From NCBI GenBank assembly GCA_013288285.1, contig JABDCE010000017.1, positions 1 through 45,242 of the forward strand: a stretch of 45,242 nucleotides of DNA, read 5' to 3'. Source of the stretch: Bacteroidota bacterium (lineage in GTDB: Bacteria > Bacteroidota > Bacteroidia > Chitinophagales > Chitinophagaceae). Shown here piece after piece: positions 9,554 to 18,674 of this stretch. Each line of letters begins with the position of its first letter. The stretch's first letter is position 1. The notes beneath the pieces were generated by a model. The model was not told the origin of the DNA. It searched no databases and worked only from the letters and a program-made list of their open reading frames with translations. A program made the position numbers and the translations under genes.

Positions 9554-10198
9554 ATGAAACAAATCCGTATTTTTTTAGCCTCCTCTAATGAACTAAAACC
9601 AGAAAGAGACAATTTTGAGATTGAGATATACCGCAAATGCAAGACTTGGTTTGACAGGGGTATTTTTCTTTACTTAGACATTTGGGAAGACCTGTCTGCA
9701 CGAATGGGGGCAAATGGCTCTCAAAGCGAATATGACAAAAAAGTAAAGAGTGCAGATCTGTTCGTTTTGCTGGGGTACACCAAGCTGGGCATGTATACAG
9801 CCGAGGAGTTTGATAATGCTATCGGCCAGTTCAAAGCGACCGACAAGCCATTTATTTTTACCTACTTCAAAAACACCACAGGGCCAGTGGAAGATAGCCT
9901 TACCGCATTCAAAGACAAGCTCTATAAGATGGGCCACTTTATCAGCCCTTTCACTGACTCTAACGATCTGTGGAATCAGTTCAACAAAGAACTGGACCGT
10001 CTGGATGCGGTATCGTTTACGAAAAATGAGCACCCCGAACCAACAGGAGCCGCCGCTATAAATGTTACCGGTAACAGCAACAATGTAATATCAGGAAATA
10101 CGAATAGCACCGTAACTGTAAATACAGGCAATACCAGTACACAGACCGCAGACAAAATATACAACATCAACAGTATTGACAGTGCGAATTTTTCTTAA
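9554..10198 (+). CDS. TIR/DUF4062-like domain protein, candidate conflict-system effector, with C-terminal N/G/T-rich repeat and terminal YNI-x(2)-I-x(2)-A-x-F motif
   Basis: MKQIRIFLASSNELKPERDNFEIEIYRK...ADLFVLLGYTKLGMYTAEEFDNAIGQFKATDKPFIFTYFK resembles TIR/DUF4062-like Rossmannoid effectors; C-terminus INVTGNSNNVISGNTNSTVTVNTGN...KIYNINSIDSANFS. Confidence 0.75.
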   Translation: MKQIRIFLASSNELKPERDNFEIEIYRKCKTWFDRGIFLYLDIWEDLSARMGANGSQSEYDKKVKSADLFVLLGYTKLGMYTAEEFDNAIGQFKATDKPFIFTYFKNTTGPVEDSLTAFKDKLYKMGHFISPFTDSNDLWNQFNKELDRLDAVSFTKNEHPEPTGAAAINVTGNSNNVISGNTNSTVTVNTGNTSTQTADKIYNINSIDSANFS

Positions 10199-10213
10199 AA
10201 AGAGCAGACGATA

Positions 10214-11461
10214 ATGGATACACCAGATAGTGCAGCTCCGGTAGCTGACGGAAACAAAACGTATAACATAGGGCAGATCAACAATGCTACTTTTGTACAG
10301 GAAACAGTGCAAGACCCGCCATTTAATGAAATACTTCTTGACAAGCTGATCAATGCCATAATACCATATAACCCAAAGGCAGAGCAGTTGCTAAGCTGGG
10401 CCGCCGGCCAGGATCCGAAGCCAGATATAAGTAACTACTCCATTTCCATACTCACCTATAGTTTTGTAGGCATCATAGGGATGCAGCTCACCAAGCTCTT
10501 TGCTATAGGTGCGGACTCTAAAAGCAACAGCAGGCGACACGACTATGTAGATATGTGCGTGGTAACTGCCAAAAGAGTGCTACAAATAATCTGCTTTGCC
10601 ATCATCTCTGATCTGTGGAATAAAGAAAAGGGCCACAGGTATGCCCTTACTGATGAACAAACAAAGAAAATTAATAACTTCTTTGTTACCCCTAACGAAC
10701 TGCCCTTAAGAGACTACCTGATACTACTGAGCAACCTGTGCGGTGTGTATGCCGGGAATTCTTTACCACTGCCGATCAGTGAGCTCTCGGCGATAGAAAG
10801 CCAGCTTACTGAGGGAGCGTTTTTTGATGCTTGCTGCAAACTGCAGGATATAAATGCGATCAAGAACACTGACGAAAAATACGCACCTAAAAATTGTATA
10901 GAAGCAGAAACGCAACTATCTGTGATATTGACAGCAGCAAGCTTCCTGGCTGCTTACAAGGTAGTATCGATCAAAAATATCGGTTATGAGGGCTTGCGGA
11001 ATACCGAAGGGCGTTACCTGCATAAATATGTGACACTGGGTCAGGACAGCGATCAGAATATAAACAGCGAGAAGATGAACTATGCCAACAACCCAATAAA
11101 TACAGATTCTGTTTTGCTGTACCGGGTGAGCAACCTGGACGATACTAACCTGTTTCCGGGTGTAAAGGAAACTGACATCATTAATATGTTCCCATTTATA
11201 ATAGACTATAACGCACTAACGGAGGAAACAGAAGGTGTGAAGATATGCTTTTATAGCTGCGTAGACTTACTCAACAATAAGGTCATGACCTATAGCTTCC
11301 TGGACGACAATAGCCCGCAAAAAATTACGTTCACCGACACGCAAGAGAATGACCCGCTGATCAATGATATAATTAAGGGCAAAGGAAAACGTACCGACCT
11401 GAAGTTAGATACTGTGTGGCGCCAGGTGAAGGAAGCGAAAGTAGCGATCATAGGCTCGTGA
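10214..11461 (+). CDS. Uncharacterised protein with N-terminal motif matching the C-terminus of the upstream effector candidate (possible adaptor)
   Basis: Starts 15 nt after the upstream stop; KTYNIGQINNATF at residues 15-27 (10256-10294); rest has no domain I recognise. Confidence 0.75.
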   Translation: MDTPDSAAPVADGNKTYNIGQINNATFVQETVQDPPFNEILLDKLINAIIPYNPKAEQLLSWAAGQDPKPDISNYSISILTYSFVGIIGMQLTKLFAIGADSKSNSRRHDYVDMCVVTAKRVLQIICFAIISDLWNKEKGHRYALTDEQTKKINNFFVTPNELPLRDYLILLSNLCGVYAGNSLPLPISELSAIESQLTEGAFFDACCKLQDINAIKNTDEKYAPKNCIEAETQLSVILTAASFLAAYKVVSIKNIGYEGLRNTEGRYLHKYVTLGQDSDQNINSEKMNYANNPINTDSVLLYRVSNLDDTNLFPGVKETDIINMFPFIIDYNALTEETEGVKICFYSCVDLLNNKVMTYSFLDDNSPQKITFTDTQENDPLINDIIKGKGKRTDLKLDTVWRQVKEAKVAIIGS

Positions 11462-11512
11462 CCCGAACAAGGTCGACACAAGTAAGAAGCACTCAATAAA
11501 CTACCCACCTGC

Positions 11513-13351
11513 ATGGACAAAATATACCCATTTAAATTCCTGGATTCTTACGGACAAGATGACAAAGAAGTATTCTTTGGCCGTAAAGCTGAAATAGATG
11601 CGCTTTACGAAATGGTCTTCCAAACCAGTATACTGATGGTGTATGGCGCATCAGGTACCGGAAAGACCAGCCTTATACAATGTGGACTGGCCGGCAGGTT
11701 CAAGTCGCACGACTGGCTGGCGATCTATGTCCGCAGGGGCGATAACCTTAACCGGTCTTTGGATAAAGCACTTGCAGAAAACGGCGCCAACGAAAAAATT
11801 CCGGATTTCGACATATTCAATACTACTAAAACTGCTGCCCCAGTTGCCGAGCTAACACCGCTGGCAAAATCATTCAAAGCTATTTATCTTAAAAATTTCC
11901 GTCCCATCTATCTCATCTTCGACCAGTTTGAAGAATTGTTTGTGATAGGTGATAAGACGGAACAAGAGGAGTTCATTAATACCGTACAGGAAATACTGCG
12001 GCTGGACCAGCCGGTGAAGATGATCTTCAGTATGCGGGAAGAATACCTGGGCAATCTGTTCGAATTTGAAAAGAGTGTACCCCAGCTCATGCGTAAGAAA
12101 TTGCGTGTGGAACCGATGAGCATTGACAAAGTACGGGAAGTGATTAATGGCATTGCAGCACTGAAAGAAACTTCATATGTAACCATAAAGGCTGGTGATG
12201 AAGGTCCCATTACGGAGAGTATCTTTCATAAAATAAAAGACAAAGACAAATCGCTAACTATACAACTCCCCTATCTGCAGGTATTCTTAGACAAACTGTA
12301 CCGCTCAAACACAGACGAAATAAAGCCGGAGGGAGTTCAGTACATCGATACCGAATTTACGAATGAAGCCATTACAAAAATGGGCAACATTGGTGACATA
12401 CTGCGCGACTTTCTTGATGAGCAAGTGGCCAGTGCCAGCAGTAAGCTCAGCAAAAGCGGTAGCCAGACAAGTGAAGATGATATCTGGGACATTCTGTCTC
12501 CGTTAGTGACCTTTGACGGCACGAAGAAACCAATGTCTATGGCAGCGCTACAAAAAGAGCTACCGAAGACAGAAAAGCCCGTTTTGGTTGCAGTAATAAA
12601 ACAATTTAAGGACAACCGGTTGCTGCGGCATACCGAAGAAGGCGATATATATGAACTGGCACATGACGCACTTGCCGGCCAGATAGCCAAAAAACGCTCC
12701 GTGGATGAAAAAGCTCTGATAGAAGTAAGAAGGATACTGACTATGCAGATAAGCCTGAACCAGGCCGGTTCTAATAATGGCATGCCGGAGTTACTGAGTA
12801 AAGCAAGGATGGATATCATTAACCCTTACAAGGATAAGATAACGGATCCAGACGAACTGGCTCTGATAAACGCCAGTAACAAGGCGATACAGAAGCAAAA
12901 AGAAGACGCTTTGGCAGAGGAGCTAGAGAAAAAGAAAAAAAGCAGGCAGCTGATTGCCGGGCTGGCGATCATACTCTCCGTTATGACCGTTTCATTTGTC
13001 TTTTCAATCTCCAAATATGTCGAAGCCAACCACGACAAACTATTAGCGGACACAGCTACGGCTAAAGCTAAATATGCGGAAACAAATGCGACAAAGAAAG
13101 AAGCTGAGACAAAAGAAACTCTGAAAGCACTGGTAAAACAAACAGCAATTTCAAAAGCAAAGGAAAAAGAAAGCTACGGCGACAGCTACCAGGACAATGG
13201 GAATAATGACTACGCACTGCAAATTTATAAAGAGGCTTTAGATTCGATTAAGGCCTATTCCGACGACAGCCTATATAAACAGATAGAACGGAAGAAAAAC
13301 GAATTAACTGTAACAACAACTCAAAGAAGTAGTCAAAAAAGAAAGCCATGA
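11513..13351 (+). CDS. nSTAND1-type STAND P-loop NTPase with C-terminal transmembrane segment and coiled/TPR-like tail
   Basis: YPFKFLDSYGQDDKEVFFGRKAEIDALYEMVFQTSILMVYGASGTGKTSLIQCGLAGRF (Walker A GASGTGKTS), RPIYLIFDQFEELFVIG (Walker B), TM RQLIAGLAIILSVMTVSFVFSISKYV (about 12950-13018). Confidence 0.88.
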   Translation: MDKIYPFKFLDSYGQDDKEVFFGRKAEIDALYEMVFQTSILMVYGASGTGKTSLIQCGLAGRFKSHDWLAIYVRRGDNLNRSLDKALAENGANEKIPDFDIFNTTKTAAPVAELTPLAKSFKAIYLKNFRPIYLIFDQFEELFVIGDKTEQEEFINTVQEILRLDQPVKMIFSMREEYLGNLFEFEKSVPQLMRKKLRVEPMSIDKVREVINGIAALKETSYVTIKAGDEGPITESIFHKIKDKDKSLTIQLPYLQVFLDKLYRSNTDEIKPEGVQYIDTEFTNEAITKMGNIGDILRDFLDEQVASASSKLSKSGSQTSEDDIWDILSPLVTFDGTKKPMSMAALQKELPKTEKPVLVAVIKQFKDNRLLRHTEEGDIYELAHDALAGQIAKKRSVDEKALIEVRRILTMQISLNQAGSNNGMPELLSKARMDIINPYKDKITDPDELALINASNKAIQKQKEDALAEELEKKKKSRQLIAGLAIILSVMTVSFVFSISKYVEANHDKLLADTATAKAKYAETNATKKEAETKETLKALVKQTAISKAKEKESYGDSYQDNGNNDYALQIYKEALDSIKAYSDDSLYKQIERKKNELTVTTTQRSSQKRKP

Positions 13352-16300
13352 TAAGGATAAGTATACTATTTTTTGTATTGCTGTATATACCTGCAATGGG
13401 ACAAAGCCCTGCATCACGCTACAAAAACGCGATGAGGGAGGGTGACCATTATTTTAAAATCAATAATTATAGCGAGGCGCTAAAGAAATACCAGGATGCA
13501 ATGATAGCGGCAAGAGAATGCCCCGATTGCACAGAGACTGGTAACACCGCAACAACGCCTCATGAGAAAATCGTTCAAGTTTTCGAACAAATTCAAAAGC
13601 AAAAAAACAAGTCCGATAGCCTGGCCAAACGAGCGAAACAAATGTATGAGGTAGCAAAAAATAAATCCAGAATAGCGTCATCCTATGAAGCCTCCGGCAA
13701 GGCATTTATTGCTATCTATAAAAATCATCTGCTTGCAGAGGGGCTAAGACAAGCTGCATCTGCGTACAGTATTGACGATAGTAATATGGATGCAAGAAAT
13801 GCACTTTATGCCAGTGTGTATGAATCGCAAGACAATCCCCACCTTGTATTTCCAATATCAACGGATACGAATAGCCACTTTATAAAATCTGTTATTTTCT
13901 CAAAAAATGGCAAGAAAAAAATAGTATTAAATGACGAGACCAGTTCAGGCAGTTTTGGAGGATCTGGTAACAATGACGATAACGTGAAACCAGTGGGACC
14001 AAAACTTTCAATCCCTTGTCCGGGCAATAAGGAAGTGCTTGTAATAGACGATTCGAACTACGTAAAAAAATGGGATACAGAAACCGGGCAGTATGAGAAT
14101 GACAGCGTTAAACTGTCTAGCGACCTGTCCTGCACATCAGCCGTATTTAGCGGCAATGGAAAAAGTCTCATCACTGCAGGGAATGGTTATCTTAATGTAT
14201 GGGATATGGCTTCCTGGACGTTAATTTCAGACATTAGAATGGATGGCGTTTACACATCCCCAGTTATTTCTGACAACGGGGCAAAAGCTTATGTAACTGT
14301 ATATGATTCTATTAAGGTAATTGACGCACTAACCGGAAAACAAACAAACTCATTTTTAATTGATGCGAATAATCCCCCATCCGCTATTAGCTTTTCGCCT
14401 GATGGCCGGTATTTACTGGTAGCAACAACATATGACACCCTTGACGCAAAAAACACTTCTGCGAAACTTTATGACCTTGAACAAAAAGACATATCTCTGG
14501 TCAGGGATTTCGATAGCCTGGTATTCGCCAGTTATACCCCTGACGGCAGATTTCTGTTCATAGGCCGGTCGGACTCCAGCGCTATACTTTACGACCTTAA
14601 AAAAAATACAGATACTATTAATTTCCTGAACCTTGGAAATGTACCTAACTCGATTATTTTTTCGCCGAACGGGAATAAAATAATACTCACTTTTACCGAC
14701 GAGACAATGGGGATAGGCACTTTATCCAAGGATAAATTCCAACTTTTTAACGGTAATGCTACCGATGCTGTGTTTTCACCAGATAGCAATAAGATCATCA
14801 CCATATACGACAATACTGTAAAACTATGGGATACGGGGAATTACGTTCGTGAAATCGCAACGCTTTCGGGTTCAGAAAATAATATCATAAAAGCAGGTTT
14901 CAGTGCCAACTCCAAAATCGTTTGGGCAATTTCGGACAATAAAGAGATCATACTATGGAACATCGAAAATTTCAACGAGAAAGGAACCTTGTACGGGAAT
15001 TGGGAATCAGCTAATTTTTCGGCTTTTTCAACCGATGGCAACCTGGTTTTTACCCTGCATAGAAATAAAGGGAAAATTGTCAGCGTCACCAACTCAGCCG
15101 ATTCAATTCCTATATTGGGATACATGGCTGCAAATACGAGGGGTGGTTTTTCCCCTGATAGCCGCAGGTTAGTTACCAGAGCATCAGATACCCTAAAAAT
15201 ATGGGACACCAAAACCGGAAAACTGGTGGGGAACCCTATAGGAAACGTTGCCGGCATTTTCAGCCTGGCAGGTTATTCGGCAGACAACAGAAATGTATTC
15301 CTTATTTATGAAGGAAAATTATCTTTGGTAGATGTGGCTGATGGCCGTCGAATACCTATAGACATTAGCGCTGACTCAGTCATATCCGCATCATTTTCAG
15401 CCGACAACCACCACTTAATGGCGCTTCAAAAAAACGGGACATTCAGCATATGGAATATTGATCGCAGCAGCACTCAACCAATTTTTACTACCAGTTGCAT
15501 CTCCGTTCTTTTTTCGCCCGACCGTAAAAGCGCATTACTGAAGTCTTTTTCAAAGGATACTAATTCGACAATGCGCTATAGAATTTCCAAGACCGGAACT
15601 CAGAACAAATCAGACACCTTGGTTGCTTACGTGAATACGGAGATATTGCTTCGGACAACTTTTAAAACCGAAGTTCTGAAGAAAGAGGATACTTTGACTA
15701 TATTCAAAAAATGCGATACTGCTTTTTATTCGCCCGATGGCAGAAGAATACTGGCGTATTCTTCGTCAGGATTCCCAGATGCTGATAACAGTAACGATAA
15801 CCATATTCTGCTCTGGAATATGGAAAACAGCCACAGCCTATTTTTTGAGACCCGTAAATCAAAGTATAATAATTTAAAAATAACAAAACCGTTTTTTTCT
15901 GCTAAAAATGAATTTATTTTTATGTCGGTCAACGACGCTACGGTTATATTTTATGATAACGGGCGGCAGGAAACAGGAACAGCACAATATAATAATCTAA
16001 GGAATGTTGTTTGTTCTCGTGACAATAAATCGTTTTTATGGATAATGGCAGGAGATATTGGCTATTATTTTAACCTTGACAGGGCGGTTAATCCAACGAA
16101 GATATCTCATGTGAGCGATGCTGTCTTTTCCCCCGACAGCAAGTATCTGCTCATTAAGTATTACAACACGTACAGATTGTTTGATACGACCGGTGAATTA
16201 GCAACTCTACCTATAGGAACAGCGCGCAGATATTTCTTTTCGGCTGACAGCAAGCGGATCATCACTCAATACGACAATAAACCGTCTAAGGTATGGCTTA

Positions 16301-16356
16301 TAGATCCCGCAGACATTATTGCGAACCTATATTCAAAATTCGGTCTCAAACATTAA
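13348..16356 (+). CDS. Secreted TPR plus WD40-like beta-propeller protein (candidate sensor)
   Basis: Signal peptide MIRISILFFVLLYIPAMGQ; N-terminal YKNAMREGDHYFKINNYSEALKKYQDAM (TPR-like); about 17-18 copies of FSPDG/FSADN...xLWD blades; ATGA overlap with the STAND gene. Confidence 0.87.
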   Translation: MIRISILFFVLLYIPAMGQSPASRYKNAMREGDHYFKINNYSEALKKYQDAMIAARECPDCTETGNTATTPHEKIVQVFEQIQKQKNKSDSLAKRAKQMYEVAKNKSRIASSYEASGKAFIAIYKNHLLAEGLRQAASAYSIDDSNMDARNALYASVYESQDNPHLVFPISTDTNSHFIKSVIFSKNGKKKIVLNDETSSGSFGGSGNNDDNVKPVGPKLSIPCPGNKEVLVIDDSNYVKKWDTETGQYENDSVKLSSDLSCTSAVFSGNGKSLITAGNGYLNVWDMASWTLISDIRMDGVYTSPVISDNGAKAYVTVYDSIKVIDALTGKQTNSFLIDANNPPSAISFSPDGRYLLVATTYDTLDAKNTSAKLYDLEQKDISLVRDFDSLVFASYTPDGRFLFIGRSDSSAILYDLKKNTDTINFLNLGNVPNSIIFSPNGNKIILTFTDETMGIGTLSKDKFQLFNGNATDAVFSPDSNKIITIYDNTVKLWDTGNYVREIATLSGSENNIIKAGFSANSKIVWAISDNKEIILWNIENFNEKGTLYGNWESANFSAFSTDGNLVFTLHRNKGKIVSVTNSADSIPILGYMAANTRGGFSPDSRRLVTRASDTLKIWDTKTGKLVGNPIGNVAGIFSLAGYSADNRNVFLIYEGKLSLVDVADGRRIPIDISADSVISASFSADNHHLMALQKNGTFSIWNIDRSSTQPIFTTSCISVLFSPDRKSALLKSFSKDTNSTMRYRISKTGTQNKSDTLVAYVNTEILLRTTFKTEVLKKEDTLTIFKKCDTAFYSPDGRRILAYSSSGFPDADNSNDNHILLWNMENSHSLFFETRKSKYNNLKITKPFFSAKNEFIFMSVNDATVIFYDNGRQETGTAQYNNLRNVVCSRDNKSFLWIMAGDIGYYFNLDRAVNPTKISHVSDAVFSPDSKYLLIKYYNTYRLFDTTGELATLPIGTARRYFFSADSKRIITQYDNKPSKVWLIDPADIIANLYSKFGLKH

Positions 16357-16390
16357 AAAAAAGAAAAAAAACTGAGAGTGAAGGTTGCTA

Positions 16391-17128
16391 TTAGAGCGGT
16401 TTTATACTTACTGCCAGGATATTGCAATACCCGTCACCCTGAGCTGTTGCTGTAAGGCTTTTTATTTTCTTCGGCGAACCTACAGGATACAAATAGCAAT
16501 ACAATCCGGGCGCGGTGTAACGTACCTGGAAAAGATTTTTTACGTTGTCTTGCTTTATCACGAAGCGGCTGCCGATCACTGACTCAAAACTTTGGTTATG
16601 AGTGGGCACATACCAGTCTGGAATAGTATCGTTAAAAGCTACGCCCGACATTGTAGAATCATCGGTAAACCGAACAGAATAGGTGATATATGACTCACCA
16701 CTGCCAGAGGTGGCCAACACATAAAATGTATCTGCAGCAATGGGTGTAACAAACTCCAGCGTGCCTTGTGAGTTGTGAAGGGTCAAGGAATTATTGGCAT
16801 TATACGGCGCTAACTTATAAACCAAGCCCGGGAAAAATGTACTATTAACGATACGATCGGCAGGGAAAAAATAGGCAGGCTTGTAACCCATGTAATTAAA
16901 ATCATCGGCCATAAATACACCGCCTACGTTATCTGCCCCGAAATAAGGCGTGCTAGTAATGGTGGACTGAGGGTCTTTTGTTTCGCCATTCACTACTATG
17001 TCGCTATTAAATCCTCTTAATTCTACAGTTTTGTACCCCTGCGAAAAAGCCTTTTCGTTACTGGCTATGACTGAAAGCAAAATACCTATGTGGAAACTTA
17101 ATAAGATTATTTTCTTCATGCTCTGCAT
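16391..17128 (-). CDS. Hypothetical secreted protein
   Basis: Signal peptide-like MQSMKKIILLSFHIGILLSVIASNEKAFSQ; beta-rich sequence. Confidence 0.6.
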   Translation of the reverse strand: MQSMKKIILLSFHIGILLSVIASNEKAFSQGYKTVELRGFNSDIVVNGETKDPQSTITSTPYFGADNVGGVFMADDFNYMGYKPAYFFPADRIVNSTFFPGLVYKLAPYNANNSLTLHNSQGTLEFVTPIAADTFYVLATSGSGESYITYSVRFTDDSTMSGVAFNDTIPDWYVPTHNQSFESVIGSRFVIKQDNVKNLFQVRYTAPGLYCYLYPVGSPKKIKSLTATAQGDGYCNILAVSIKPL

Positions 17129-17241
17129 ATTGATACAATATAGTCGTTTCGTAGAAACTATGCAACGATTGCCGGGGAAATAATATAGTGATCTCCCCTG
17201 CCGTCAAAAAAATCCGTAAAATTGTAGATCAATCATTAGTT

Positions 17242-18663
17242 ATGTTTCTTAAGGCGGTGTGTACCATTGGTGTGTTCTTCTCAGCTTTGCATTGCAGCGC
17301 TCAAACTTCATTTGCCGGAAGTTGGGAAGGCAAGCTGAACATTGGCACAACGATCAGGCTGGTATTCAATATTAAAGACACCACCGACAACAACTTGTAT
17401 AGTACCATGGACAGCCCCGACCAGGCAGCAATGGACATAGCATGTAGCCATACGGTGGCAAAGGAAGATTCTATATTCATCACCACACTTGGTGGCAGGG
17501 CAAAGTATAGCGGAAAGAAAATTGACGGTAATTATATACTTGGAGAGTTCAGGCAGAACGGGCATAAGCTGACACTGGACTTAAAGAAAACCGATAAAGC
17601 AATTACACTAAACAGGCCGCAGACGCCCAAACCACCGTTTGAATATATCAGCGAGGATGTCGTGTACCACAACGAGCCGAACAATATTCAGTTCGGAGCC
17701 ACGATCACTATACCTCATGGCGCAGGGCCTTTTCCCGCTGTGCTGATGATCACCGGCTCTGGCCAGCAGAACCGCGACGAGGAGTTATTTGGGCACAGGC
17801 CGTTTGCAGTGATAGCGGATTATCTTACTAAAAAAGGGTACATCGTATTGCGGGTAGATGACCGGGGAATTGGAAAATCGACGGGAGAATTCTCAGGAGC
17901 TACCTCAGAAGATTTTAAAAATGATGCGATCGTGAGCCTGAACTATCTGCGGTCGAGAAAGGAAGTAGACCAGAAGAAGATTGGCCTGATGGGACATAGC
18001 GAAGGTGGTATGATAGCACCCATGATAGCCGTGGAAGACAAAGGCGTGGATTTCTTAGTGCTGCTGGCTGCGCCGGGCGTGCCGTGCCTGCAACTGAACG
18101 AGGAGCAATTGGCGGCGTTGTTTGAAAAAAGCGGCGTCAAAAAAGAATCTACTGATGAATACCTGGAGCTATACGAAAAAATGGTAAAGAGCTCGCTTAA
18201 AACGGATGACAAAGAAGAATTCAGAAAACAAGTAAACAAAGAAGTAACAGAGTGGCGGGCAAAGACCCCTTCTTATGTGGTGCTGGAAACAACCAATATC
18301 TCTGATAACCGAAGCCAGGAAAAATTTGTTGACGGCATTGTAAATAAGCTCTCAGACCCGTGGTATAAGTACCTGATCTCTTACAACCCACAACCAACCC
18401 TGAGAAAGCTGTCGTGCAAGGTGCTGGCGCTGAACGGAGAAAAAGACATACAGGTATTGCCCGGCAGCAACCTTGTAGGTGTAAAAGAATGCCTGGATAA
18501 AAGCCATTCGCCAGAGCATGAAACTCTGGAGCTGAAAGGATTGAATCATTTGTTCCAGAGTTGCAAAACATGCAGCTTCCAGGAATATGCACAACTGGAA
18601 GAAACATTCTCGCCTACGGCATTAGCTGCCATATCTGACTGGATGGATAAGAACGTGAAGTAA
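17242..18663 (+). CDS. Secreted alpha/beta hydrolase
   Basis: PFPAVLMITGSGQQNRDEELFGHRPFAVIADYLTKKGYIVLRVDDRGIGKSTG and nucleophile elbow GLMGHSEGGMIAPMIA; signal peptide MFLKAVCTIGVFFSALHCSAQ. Confidence 0.88.
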   Translation: MFLKAVCTIGVFFSALHCSAQTSFAGSWEGKLNIGTTIRLVFNIKDTTDNNLYSTMDSPDQAAMDIACSHTVAKEDSIFITTLGGRAKYSGKKIDGNYILGEFRQNGHKLTLDLKKTDKAITLNRPQTPKPPFEYISEDVVYHNEPNNIQFGATITIPHGAGPFPAVLMITGSGQQNRDEELFGHRPFAVIADYLTKKGYIVLRVDDRGIGKSTGEFSGATSEDFKNDAIVSLNYLRSRKEVDQKKIGLMGHSEGGMIAPMIAVEDKGVDFLVLLAAPGVPCLQLNEEQLAALFEKSGVKKESTDEYLELYEKMVKSSLKTDDKEEFRKQVNKEVTEWRAKTPSYVVLETTNISDNRSQEKFVDGIVNKLSDPWYKYLISYNPQPTLRKLSCKVLALNGEKDIQVLPGSNLVGVKECLDKSHSPEHETLELKGLNHLFQSCKTCSFQEYAQLEETFSPTALAAISDWMDKNVK

Positions 18664-18674
18664 GACTTTGGACT

